This document shows positions 14,001 through 26,000 of a stretch of 64,000 nt of DNA, piece after piece. Positions within the stretch are counted from its first letter, which is position 1. Each line of letters begins with the position of its first letter. Location of the stretch: positions 62,001 through 126,000 of the forward strand of contig CP150547.1 of assembly GCA_049487715.1 (NCBI GenBank). Direction: 5' to 3'. Below the pieces are notes generated by a model, which saw only the letters and a list, made by a program, of their open reading frames with translations, did no database searches and was not told the DNA's origin. The translations under genes and the position numbers were made by a program. Origin of the DNA: Pycnococcus provasolii. Lineage: Eukaryota; Chlorophyta; Pseudoscourfieldiophyceae; Pseudoscourfieldiales.

Positions 14001-17000
14001 TCGAGGGCGCGGACGGCCTGACTGGCGCGGATCGCGTCGAGGTGTCTGGGTCCGGGTTCGCGGCGTCGCATCCGCCATCGTGTCGCTTCGGCGCGGTGGC
14101 GGTGTCTTCGCAGTGGACGAGCGCGGAGCAGGTGTGGTGCTCGGTGCCGTCGTCCGGCTCGGACGCGGTTCCGTTCTCGATGACGCAGGGCGTGCAGCAC
14201 CAGGTGTCGGACGCGTACACGTACGCATCTGCATCGTCGGTGCGCGTGCTCGCCGCATCGCCCGCGCGCGTGTCAGCGTCTGGCGGCGCGACAGTGAGCG
14301 TGTACGGCACGGGCGTGAGCTCTGAGTCGCCGGTGCGATGCTCGATCGGCGGCACGGAGTACGCGGGCGTGTTCCTCTCATCGGGCTGGGTCGAGTGCAC
14401 GCTGGGCGGCGGTCTGGCGGCTGGCTTCACTGAGGTGGGTCTGGTATCGGGCGGCCGGCTGACGATGGGCGCGTCGGCGGAGCAGTGGCTGCGCGTGAGC
14501 GGCGGCTCAGTGCGCGTGCTGGGTCCTCGCGCGCTCGTGGACGTATCGGACTCAGCTTCTGTGTCTGTTGTGCATCCGTCAGTGGTATTGTCTACGGGCG
14601 GCTCGTTGGTGGACGTGATAGGCGCGCACATGTTCGACGGCGGCTTGTGCGGCTCAACGTCGTCGATGGCATCTTCGTCGCTTTGGCGGTGCGAGGTGAC
14701 ATCTGCGTCGATGGCTCGTCTGGAGGTGACGGGCGACGGCGGCGCGTCTGTGACGGGCGCGTCGCCGCCGTCAGGGTCAGAGTCGGGCGGCACGGCGGTG
14801 GAGGTGTCTGCGTCCGGCGGCCTGCCTTCGGCGTGGCAGTGCTCGTTCGGCACGACTTCGATGGTGTGGACGCGTCGCGCGGGGTCGGGCGTGTACGAGT
14901 GCGTTTCGCCTGCACGCGCTCCGTCCTCGTCGGGCGTGAGTCTTGGCGTAGGCGCCCAGCGCGTGGGCGCGTCGTGGACATCGTACGAGTACACGGCCTC
15001 GTCGCGCTTGTTGGCGTACTCTGCGTCGGGCGTGCTATCGTCGCTGACGGGCGGATCCGTGGTCGTGTCGCTGATATCTGGCCCGCGTCCGACGTCGCTG
15101 GTGGTTGGCGGCGTCGAGCAGGCGGCATGCGCATCGTCCTCGTCGACGTGCACGCTTCCTGCGATGTCTGGTGGTTTCCGATCGCTGCAGCTCGCGGACG
15201 GCGATCACGTCGGGTCAGTGTCGTACGCCGTACCCGGTCGCGTGACGGCGTCGTATCCTCGCGCTGTCGTGTCAGGCATAGAGACTGTGGTATGGCTGTC
15301 TGGCTCCGATCTGCTGGTCGGCGTCGCCTCGTCGTCTGCTGTGACGTTTGTGTCATCCGCGCTCGCATCGTCGGTCTCGTCGACAGGATCTGGCGCGTAC
15401 GTGTCAGCGTCGACGCAGGGCTGGCGCGCACCTCTGACGGCACTTGACGAGGTCTCGTATCCCGCGATCGAGGGCGCGGACGGGCCTGACTGGCGCGGAT
15501 CGCGTCGAGGTGTCTGGGTCCGGGTTCGCGGCGTCGCACCCGCCATCGTGTCGCTTCGGCGCGGTGGCGGTGTCTTCGCAGTGGACGAGCGCGGAGCAGG
15601 TGTGGTGCTCGGTGCCGTCGTCCGGCTCGGACGCGGTTCCGTTCTCGATGACGCAGGGCGTGCAGCACCAGGTGTCGGACGCGTACACGTACGCATCTGC
15701 ATCGTCGGTGCGCGTGCTCGCCGCATCGCCCGCGCGCGTGTCAGCGTCTGGCGGCGCGACAGTGAGCGTGTACGGCACGGGCGTGAGCTCTGAGTCGCCG
15801 GTGCGATGCTCGATCGGCGGCACGGAGTACGCGGGCGTGTTCCTCTCATCGGGCTGGGTCGAGTGCACGCTGGGCGGCGGTCTGGCGGCTGGCTTCACTG
15901 AGGTGGGTCTGGTATCGGGCGGCCGGCTGACGATGGGCGCGTCGGCGGAGCAGTGGCTGCGCGTGAGCGGCGGCTCGGTGCGCGTGCTGGGTCCTCGCGC
16001 GCTCGTGGACGTATCGGACTCAGCTTCTGTGTCTGTTGTGCATCCGTCAGTGGTATTGTCTACGGGCGGCTCGTTGGTGGACGTGATAGGCGCGCACATG
16101 TTCGACGGCGGCTTGTGCGGCTCAACGTCGTCGATGGCATCTTCGTCGCTTTGGCGGTGCGAGGTGACATCTGCGTCGATGGCTCGTCTGGAGGTGACGG
16201 GCGACGGCGGCGCGTCTGTGACGGGCGCGTCGCCGCCGTCAGGGTCAGAGTCGGGCGGCACGGCGGTGGAGGTGTCTGCGTCCGGCGGTCTGTCTTCGGC
16301 GTGGCAGTGCTCGTTCGGCACGACTTCGATGGTGTGGACGCGTCGCGCGGGGTCGGGCGTGTACGAGTGCGTTTCGCCTGCACGCGCTCCGTCCTCGTCG
16401 GGCGTGAGTCTTGGCGTAGGCGCCCAGCGCGTGGGCGCGTCGTGGACATCGTACGAGTACACGGCCTCGTCGCGCTTGTTGGCGTACTCTGCGTCGGGCG
16501 TGCTATCGTCGCTGACGGGCGGATCCGTGGTCGTGTCGCTGATATCTGGCCCGCGTCCGACGTCGCTGGTGGTTGGCGGCGTCGAGCAGGCGGCATGCGC
16601 ATCGTCCTCGTCGACGTGCACGCTTCCTGCGATGTCTGGTGGTTTCCGATCGCTGCAGCTCGCGGACGGCGATCACGTCGGGTCCGTGTCGTACGCCGTA
16701 CCCGGTCGCGTGACGGCGTCGTATCCTCGCGCTGTCGTGTCAGGCATAGAGACTGTGGTATGGCTGTCTGGCTCCGATCTGCTGGTCGGCGTCGCCTCGT
16801 CGTCTGCTGTGACGTTTGTGTCATCCGCGCTCGCATCGTCGGTCTCGTCGACAGGATCTGGCGCGTACGTGTCAGCGTCGACGCAGGGCTGGCGCGTATC
16901 TTCGATCGCGCCGGACGAGCTTGCGTCGGCTGGCGTGGAGTCAGTGACGGGTCTGACTGGCGCGGATCGCGTCGAGGTGTCTGGGTCCGGGTTCGCGGCG

Positions 17001-20000
17001 TCGCACCCGCCATCGTGTCGCTTCGGCGCGGTGGCGGTGTCTTCGCAGTGGACGAGCGCGGAGCAGGTGTGGTGCTCGGTGCCGTCGTCCGGCTCGGACG
17101 CGGTTCCGTTCTCGATGACGCAGGGCGTGCAGCACCAGGTGTCGGACGCGTACACGTACGCATCTGCATCGTCGGTGCGCGTGCTCGCCGCATCGCCCGC
17201 GCGCGTGTCAGCGTCTGGCGGCGCGACAGTGAGCGTGTACGGCACGGGCGTGAGCTCTGAGTCGCCGGTGCGATGCTCGATCGGCGGCACGGAGTACGCG
17301 GGCGTGTTCCTCTCATCGGGCTGGGTCGAGTGCACGCTGGGCGGCGGTCTGGCGGCTGGCTTCACTGAGGTGGGTCTGGTATCGGGCGGCCGGCTGACGA
17401 TGGGCGCGTCGGCGGAGCAGTGGCTGCGCGTGAGCGGCGGCTCGGTGCGCGTGCTGGGTCCTCGCGCGCTCGTGGACGTATCGGACTCAGCTTCTGTGTC
17501 TGTTGTGCATCCGTCAGTGGTGTTGTCTACGGGCGGCTCGTTGGTGGACGTGGTAGGCGCGCACATGTTCGACGGCGGCTTGTGCGGCTCAACGTCGTCG
17601 ATGGCATCTTCGTCGCTTTGGCGGTGCGAGGTGACATCTGCGTCGATGGCTCGTCTGGAGGTGACGGGCGACGGCGGCGCGTCTGTGACGGGCGCGTCGC
17701 CGCCGTCAGGGTCAGAGTCGGGCGGCACGGCGGTGGAGGTGTCTGCGTCCGGCGGTCTGCTCTTCGGCGTGGCAGTGCTCGTTCGGCACGACTTCGATGG
17801 TGTGGACGCGTCGCGCGGGGTCGGGCGTGTACGAGTGCGTTTCGCCTGCACGCGCTCCGTCCTCGTCGGGCGTGAGTCTTGGCGTAGGCGCCCAGCGCGT
17901 GGGCGCGTCGTGGACATCGTACGAGTACACGGCCTCGTCGCGCTTGTTGGCGTACTCTGCGTCGGGCGTGCTATCGTCGCTGACGGGCGGATCCGTGGTC
18001 GTGTCGCTGATATCTGGCCCGCGTCCGACGTCGCTGGTGGTTGGCGGCGTCGAGCAGGCGGCATGCGCATCGTCCTCGTCGACGTGCACGCTTCCTGCGA
18101 TGTCTGGTGGTTTCCGATCGCTGCAGCTCGCGGACGGCGATCACGTCGGGTCCGTGTCGTACGCCGTACCCGGTCGCGTGACGGCGTCGTATCCTCGCGC
18201 TGTCGTGTCAGGCATAGAGACTGTGGTATGGCTGTCTGGCTCCGATCTGCTGGTCGGCGTCGCCTCGTCGTCTGCTGTGACGTTTGTGTCATCCGCGCTC
18301 GCATCGTCGGTCTCGTCGACAGGATCTGGCGCGTACGTGTCAGCGTCGACGCAGGGCTGGCGCGTATCTTCGATCGCGCCGGACGAGCTTGCGTCGGCTG
18401 GCGTGGAGTCAGTGACGGGTCTGACTGGCGCGGATCGCGTCGAGGTGTCTGGGTCCGGGTTCGCGGCGTCGCACCCGCCATCGTGTCGCTTCGGCGCGGT
18501 GGCGGTGTCTTCGCAGTGGACGAGCGCGGAGCAGGTGTGGTGCTCGGTGCCGTCGTCCGGCTCGGACGCGGTTCCGTTCTCGATGACGCAGGGCGTGCAG
18601 CACCAGGTGTCGGACGCGTACACGTACGCATCTGCATCGTCGGTGCGCGTGCTCGCCGCATCGCCCGCGCGCGTGTCAGCGTCTGGCGGCGCGACAGTGA
18701 GCGTGTACGGCACGGGCGTGAGCTCTGAGTCGCCGGTGCGATGCTCGATCGGCGGCACGGAGTACGCGGGCGTGTTCCTCTCATCGGGCTGGGTCGAGTG
18801 CACGCTGGGCGGCGGTCTGGCGGCTGGCTTCACTGAGGTGGGTCTGGTATCGGGCGGCCGGCTGACGATGGGCGCGTCGGCGGAGCAGTGGCTGCGCGTG
18901 AGCGGCGGCTCGGTGCGCGTGCTGGGTCCTCGCGCGCTCGTGGACGTATCGGACTCAGCTTCTGTGTCTGTTGTGCATCCGTCAGTGGTGTTGTCTACGG
19001 GCGGCTCGTTGGTGGACGTGATAGGCGCGCACATGTTCGACGGCGGCTTGTGCGGCTCAACGTCGTCGATGGCATCTTCGTCGCTTTGGCGGTGCGAGGT
19101 GACATCTGCGTCGATGGCTCGTCTGGAGGTGACGGGCGACGGCGGCGCGTCTGTGACGGGCGCGTCGCCGCCGTCAGGGTCAGAGTCGGGCGGCACGGCG
19201 GTGGAGGTGTCTGCGTCCGGCGGTCTGCCTTCGGCGTGGCAGTGCTCGTTCGGCACGACTTCGATGGTGTGGACGCGTCGCGCGGGGTCGGGCGTGTACG
19301 AGTGCGTTTCGCCTGCACGCGCTCCGTCCTCGTCGGGCGTGAGTCTTGGCGTAGGCGCCCAGCGCGTGGGCGCGTCGTGGACATCGTACGAGTACACGGC
19401 CTCGTCGCGCTTGTTGGCGTACTCTGCGTCGGGCGTGCTATCGTCGCTGACGGGCGGATCCGTGGTCGTGTCGCTGATATCTGGCCCGCGTCCGACGTCG
19501 CTGGTGGTTGGCGGCGTCGAGCAGGCGGCATGCGCATCGTCCTCGTCGACGTGCACGCTTCCTGCGATGTCTGGTGGTTTCCGATCGCTGCAGCTCGCGG
19601 ACGGCGATCACGTCGGGTCCGTGTCGTACGCCGTACCCGGTCGCGTGACGGCGTCGTATCCTCGCGCTGTCGTGTCAGGCATAGAGACTGTGGTATGGCT
19701 GTCTGGCTCCGATCTGCTGGTCGGTGTCGCCTCGTCGTCTGCTGTGACGTTTGTGTCATCCGCGCTCGCATCGTCGGTCTCGTCGACAGGATCTGGCGCG
19801 TACGTGTCAGCGTCGACGCAGGGCTGGCGCGTATCTTCGATCGCGCCGGACGAGCTTGCGTCGGCTGGCGTGGAGGTCGCTGACGGGCCTGACTGGCGCG
19901 GATCGCGTCGAGGTGTCTGGGTCCGGGTTCGCGGCGTCGCACCCGCCATCGTGTCGCTTCGGCGCGGTGGCGGTGTCTTCGCAGTGGACGAGCGCGGAGC

Positions 20001-23000
20001 AGGTGTGGTGCTCGGTGCCGTCGTCCGGCTCGGACGCGGTTCCGTTCTCGATGACGCAGGGCGTGCAGCACCAGGTGTCGGACGCGTACACGTACGCATC
20101 TGCATCGTCGGTGCGCGTGCTCGCCGCATCGCCCGCGCGCGTGTCAGCGTCTGGCGGCGCGACAGTGAGCGTGTACGGCACGGGCGTGAGCTCTGAGTCG
20201 CCGGTGCGATGCTCGATCGGCGGCACGGAGTACGCGGGCGTGTTCCTCTCATCGGGCTGGGTCGAGTGCACGCTGGGCGGCGGTCTGGCGGCTGGCTTCA
20301 CTGAGGTGGGTCTGGTATCGGGCGGCCGGCTGACGATGGGCGCGTCGGCGGAGCAGTGGCTGCGCGTGAGCGGCGGCTCGGTGCGCGTGCTGGGTCCTCG
20401 CGCGCTCGTGGACGTATCGGACTCAGCTTCTGTGTCTGTTGTGCATCCGTCAGTGGTGTTGTCTACGGGCGGCTCGTTGGTGGACGTGATAGGCGCGCAC
20501 ATGTTCGACGGCGGCTTGTGCGGCTCAACGTCGTCGATGGCATCTTCGTCGCTTTGGCGGTGCGAGGTGACATCTGCGTCGATGGCTCGTCTGGAGGTGA
20601 CGGGCGACGGCGGCGCGTCTGTGACGGGCGCGTCGCCGCCGTCAGGGTCAGAGTCGGGCGGCACGGCGGTGGAGGTGTCTGCGTCCGGCGGTCTGCCTTC
20701 GGCGTGGCAGTGCTCGTTCGGCACGACTTCGATGGTGTGGACGCGTCGCGCGGGGTCGGGCGTGTACGAGTGCGTTTCGCCTGCACGCGCTCCGTCCTCG
20801 TCGGGCGTGAGTCTTGGCGTAGGCGCCCAGCGCGTGGGCGCGTCGTGGACATCGTACGAGTACACGGCCTCGTCGCGCTTGTTGGCGTACTCTGCGTCGG
20901 GCGTGCTATCGTCGCTGACGGGCGGATCCGTGGTCGTGTCGCTGATATCTGGCCCGCGTCCGACGTCGCTGGTGGTTGGCGGCGTCGAGCAGGCGGCATG
21001 CGCATCGTCCTCGTCGACGTGCACGCTTCCTGCGATGTCTGGTGGTTTCCGATCGCTGCAGCTCGCGGACGGCGATCACGTCGGGTCAGTGTCGTACGCC
21101 GTACCCGGTCGCGTGACGGCGTCGTATCCTCGCGCTGTCGTGTCAGGCATAGAGACTGTGGTATGGCTGTCTGGCTCCGATCTGCTGGTCGGCGTCGCCT
21201 CGTCGTCTGCTGTGACGTTTGTGTCATCCGCGCTCGCATCGTCGGTCTCGTCGACAGGATCTGGCGCGTACGTGTCAGCGTCGACGCAGGGCTGGCGCGC
21301 ACCTCTGACGGCACTTGACGAGGTCTCGTATCCCGCGATCGAGGGCGCGGACGGCCTGACTGGCGCGGATCGCGTCGAGGTGTCTGGGTCCGGGTTCGCG
21401 GCGTCGCACCCGCCATCGTGTCGCTTCGGCGCGGTGGCGGTGTCTTCGCAGTGGACGAGCGCGGAGCAGGTGTGGTGCTCGGTGCCGTCGTCCGGCTCGG
21501 ACGCGGTTCCGTTCTCGATGACGCAGGGCGTGCAGCACCAGGTGTCGGACGCGTACACGTACGCATCTGCATCGTCGGTGCGCGTGCTCGCCGCATCGCC
21601 CGCGCGCGTGTCAGCGTCTGGCGGCGCGACAGTGAGCGTGTACGGCACGGGCGTGAGCTCTGAGTCGCCGGTGCGATGCTCGATCGGCGGCACGGAGTAC
21701 GCGGGCGTGTTCCTCTCATCGGGCTGGGTCGAGTGCACGCTGGGCGGCGGTCTGGCGGCTGGCTTCACTGAGGTGGGTCTGGTATCGGGCGGCCGGCTGA
21801 CGATGGGCGCGTCGGCGGAGCAGTGGCTGCGCGTGAGCGGCGGCTCGGTGCGCGTGCTGGGTCCTCGCGCGCTCGTGGACGTATCGGACTCAGCTTCTGT
21901 GTCTGTTGTGCATCCGTCAGTGGTGTTGTCTACGGGCGGCTCGTTGGTGGACATGATAGGCGCGCACATGTTCGACGGCGGCTTGTGCGGCTCAACGTCG
22001 TCGATGGCATCTTCGTCGCTTTGGCGGTGCGAGGTGACATCTGCGTCGATGGCTCGTCTGGAGGTGACGGGCGACGGCGGCGCGTCTGTGACGGGCGCGT
22101 CGCCGCCGTCAGGGTCAGAGTCGGGCGGCACGGCGGTGGAGGTGTCTGCGTCCGGCGGTCTGCCTTCGGCGTGGCAGTGCTCGTTCGGCACGACTTCGAT
22201 GGTGTGGACGCGTCGCGCGGGGTCGGGCGTGTACGAGTGCGTTTCGCCTGCACGCGCTCCGTCCTCGTCGGGCGTGAGTCTTGGCGTAGGCGCCCAGCGC
22301 GTGGGCGCGTCGTGGACATCGTACGAGTACACGGCCTCGTCGCGCTTGTTGGCGTACTCTGCGTCGGGCGTGCTATCGTCGCTGACGGGCGGATCCGTGG
22401 TCGTGTCGCTGATATCTGGCCCGCGTCCGACGTCGCTGGTGGTTGGCGGCGTCGAGCAGGCGGCATGCGCATCGTCCTCGTCGACGTGCACGCTTCCTGC
22501 GATGTCTGGTGGTTTCCGATCGCTGCAGCTCGCGGACGGCGATCACGTCGGGTCAGTGTCGTACGCCGTACCCGGTCGCGTGACGGCGTCGTATCCTCGC
22601 GCTGTCGTGTCAGGCATAGAGACTGTGGTATGGCTGTCTGGCTCCGATCTGCTGGTCGGCGTCGCCTCGTCGTCTGCTGTGACGTTTGTGTCATCCGCGC
22701 TCGCATCGTCGGTCTCGTCGACAGGATCTGGCGCGTACGTGTCAGCGTCGACGCAGGGCTGGCGCGTATCTTCGATCGCGCCGGACGAGCTTGCGTCGGC
22801 TGGCGTGGAGTCAGTGACGGGTCTGACTGGCGCGGATCGCGTCGAGGTGTCTGGGTCCGGGTTCGCGGCGTCGCACCCGCCATCGTGTCGCTTCGGCGCG
22901 GTGGCGGTGTCTTCGCAGTGGACGAGCGCGGAGCAGGTGTGGTGCTCGGTGCCGTCGTCCGGCTCGGACGCGGTTCCGTTCTCGATGACGCAGGGCGTGC

Positions 23001-26000
23001 AGCACCAGGTGTCGGACGCGTACACGTACGCATCTGCATCGTCGGTGCGCGTGCTCGCCGCATCGCCCGCGCGCGTGTCAGCGTCTGGCGGCGCGACAGT
23101 GAGCGTGTACGGCACGGGCGTGAGCTCTGAGTCGCCGGTGCGATGCTCGATCGGCGGCACGGAGTACGCGGGCGTGTTCCTCTCATCGGGCTGGGTCGAG
23201 TGCACGCTGGGCGGCGGTCTGGCGGCTGGCTTCACTGAGGTGGGTCTGGTATCGGGCGGCCGGCTGACGATGGGCGCGTCGGCGGAGCAGTGGCTGCGCG
23301 TGAGCGGCGGCTCGGTGCGCGTGCTGGGTCCTCGCGCGCTCGTGGACGTATCGGACTCAGCTTCTGTGTCTGTTGTGCATCCGTCAGTGGTGTTGTCTAC
23401 GGGCGGCTCGTTGGTGGACGTGGTAGGCGCGCACATGTTCGACGGCGGCTTGTGCGGCTCAACGTCGTCGATGGCATCTTCGTCGCTTTGGCGGTGCGAG
23501 GTGACATCTGCGTCGATGGCTCGTCTGGAGGTGACGGGCGACGGCGGCGCGTCTGTGACGGGCGCGTCGCCGCCGTCAGGGTCAGAGTCGGGCGGCACGG
23601 CGGTGGAGGTGTCTGCGTCCGGCGGCCTGCCTTCGGCGTGGCAGTGCTCGTTCGGCACGACTTCGATGGTGTGGACGCGTCGCGCGGGGTCGGGCGTGTA
23701 CGAGTGCGTTTCGCCTGCACGCGCTCCGTCCTCGTCGGGCGTGAGTCTGGGCGTAGGCGCCCAGCGCGTGGGCGCGTCGTGGACATCGTACGAGTACACG
23801 GCCTCGTCGCGCTTGTTGGCGTACTCTGCGTCGGGCGTGCTATCGTCGCTGACGGGCGGATCCGTGGTCGTGTCGCTGATATCTGGCCCGCGTCCGACGT
23901 CGCTGGTGGTTGGCGGCGTCGAGCAGGCGGCATGCGCATCGTCCTCGTCGACGTGCACGCTTCCTGCGATGTCTGGTGGTTTCCGATCGCTGCAGCTCGC
24001 GGACGGCGATCACGTCGGGTCAGTGTCGTACGCCGTACCCGGTCGCGTGACGGCGTCGTATCCTCGCGCTGTCGTGTCAGGCATAGAGACTGTGGTATGG
24101 CTGTCTGGCTCCGATCTGCTGGTCGGTGTCGCCTCGTCGTCTGCTGTGACGTTTGTGTCATCCGCGCTCGCATCGTCGGTCTCGTCGACAGGATCTGGCG
24201 CGTACGTGTCAGCGTCGACGCAGGGCTGGCGCGCACCTCTGACGGCACTTGACGAGGTCTCGTATCCCGCGATCGAGGGCGCGGACGGCCTGACTGGCGC
24301 GGATCGCGTCGAGGTGTCTGGGTCCGGGTTCGCGGCGTCGCACCCGCCATCGTGTCGCTTCGGCGCGGTGGCGGTGTCTTCGCAGTGGACGAGCGCGGAG
24401 CAGGTGTGGTGCTCGGTGCCGTCGTCCGGCTCGGACGCGGTTCCGTTCTCGATGACGCAGGGCGTGCAGCACCAGGTGTCGGACGCGTACACGTACGCAT
24501 CTGCATCGTCGGTGCGCGTGCTCGCCGCATCGCCCGCGCGCGTGTCAGCGTCTGGCGGCGCGACAGTGAGCGTGTACGGCACGGGCGTGAGCTCTGAGTC
24601 GCCGGTGCGATGCTCGATCGGCGGCACGGAGTACGCGGGCGTGTTCCTCTCATCGGGCTGGGTCGAGTGCACGCTGGGCGGCGGTCTGGCGGCTGGCTTC
24701 ACTGAGGTGGGTCTGGTATCGGGCGGCCGGCTGACGATGGGCGCGTCGGCGGAGCAGTGGCTGCGCGTGAGCGGCGGCTCGGTGCGCGTGCTGGGTCCTC
24801 GCGCGCTCGTGGACGTATCGGACTCAGCTTCTGTGTCTGTTGTGCATCCGTCAGTGGTGTTGTCTACGGGCGGCTCGTTGGTGGACGTGATAGGCGCGCA
24901 CATGTTCGACGGCGGCTTGTGCGGCTCAACGTCGTCGATGGCATCTTCGTCGCTTTGGCGGTGCGAGGTGACATCTGCGTCGATGGCTCGTCTGGAGGTG
25001 ACGGGCGACGGCGGCGCGTCTGTGACGGGCGCGTCGCCGCCGTCAGGGTCAGAGTCGGGCGGCACGGCGGTGGAGGTGTCTGCGTCCGGCGGTCTGCCTT
25101 CGGCATGGCAGTGCTCGTTCGGCACGACTTCGATGGTGTGGACGCGTCGCGCGGGGTCGGGCGTGTACGAGTGCGTTTCGCCTGCACGCGCTCCGTCCTC
25201 GTCGGGCGTGAGTCTTGGCGTAGGCGCCCAGCGCGTGGGCGCGTCGTGGACATCGTACGAGTACACGGCCTCGTCGCGCTTGTTGGCGTACTCTGCGTCG
25301 GGCGTGCTATCGTCGCTGACGGGCGGATCCGTGGTCGTGTCGCTGATATCTGGCCCGCGTCCGACGTCGCTGGTGGTTGGCGGCGGCGAGCAGGCGGCAT
25401 GCGCATCGTCCTCGTCGACGTGCACGCTTCCTGCGATGTCTGCTGGCTTTCCGATCGCTGCAGCTCGCGGACGGCGATCACGTCGGGTCAGTGTCGTACG
25501 CCGTACCCGGTCGCGTGACGGCGTCGTATCCTCGCGCTGTCGTGTCAGGCATAGAGACTGTGGTATGGCTGTCTGGCTCCGATCTGCTGGTCGGTGTCGC
25601 CTCGTCGTCTGCTGTGACGTTTGTGTCATCCGCGCTCGCATCGTCGGTCTCGTCGACAGGATCTGGCGCGTACGTGTCAGCGTCGACGCAGGGCTGGCGC
25701 GCACCTCTGACGGCACTTGACGAGGTCTCGTATCCCGCGATCGAGGGCGCGGACGGCCTGACTGGCGCGGATCGCGTCGAGGTGTCTGGGTCCGGGTTCG
25801 CGGCGTCGCACCCGCCATCGTGTCGCTTCGGCGCGGTGGCGGTGTCTTCGCAGTGGACGAGCGCGGAGCAGGTGTGGTGCTCGGTGCCGTCGTCCGGCTC
25901 GGACGCGGTTCCGTTCTCGATGACGCAGGGCGTGCAGCACCAGGTGTCGGACGCGTACACGTACGCATCTGCATCGTCGGTGCGCGTGCTCGCCGCATCG

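Larger units (their letters stand above)
456..15131 (+). repeat. 5' block of the array (units 1-10): early marker set
   Basis: These units carry GGGTCC (not GGGTCA) before V-S-Y, mostly CAT for the His of S-H-P-P (CAC in unit 8), S-Y-A-V, V-S-A-S-G-G, and Ser in G-G-L-S-S-A-W in units 1-5 and 7. Unit 1 alone has M-S-A-G-F, while units 2-17 have M-S-G-G-F. Units 4 and 5 share D-M-I-G in place of D-V-I-G. Unit 2 has the only Lys of the array (2205, ACG to AAG). Confidence 0.8.
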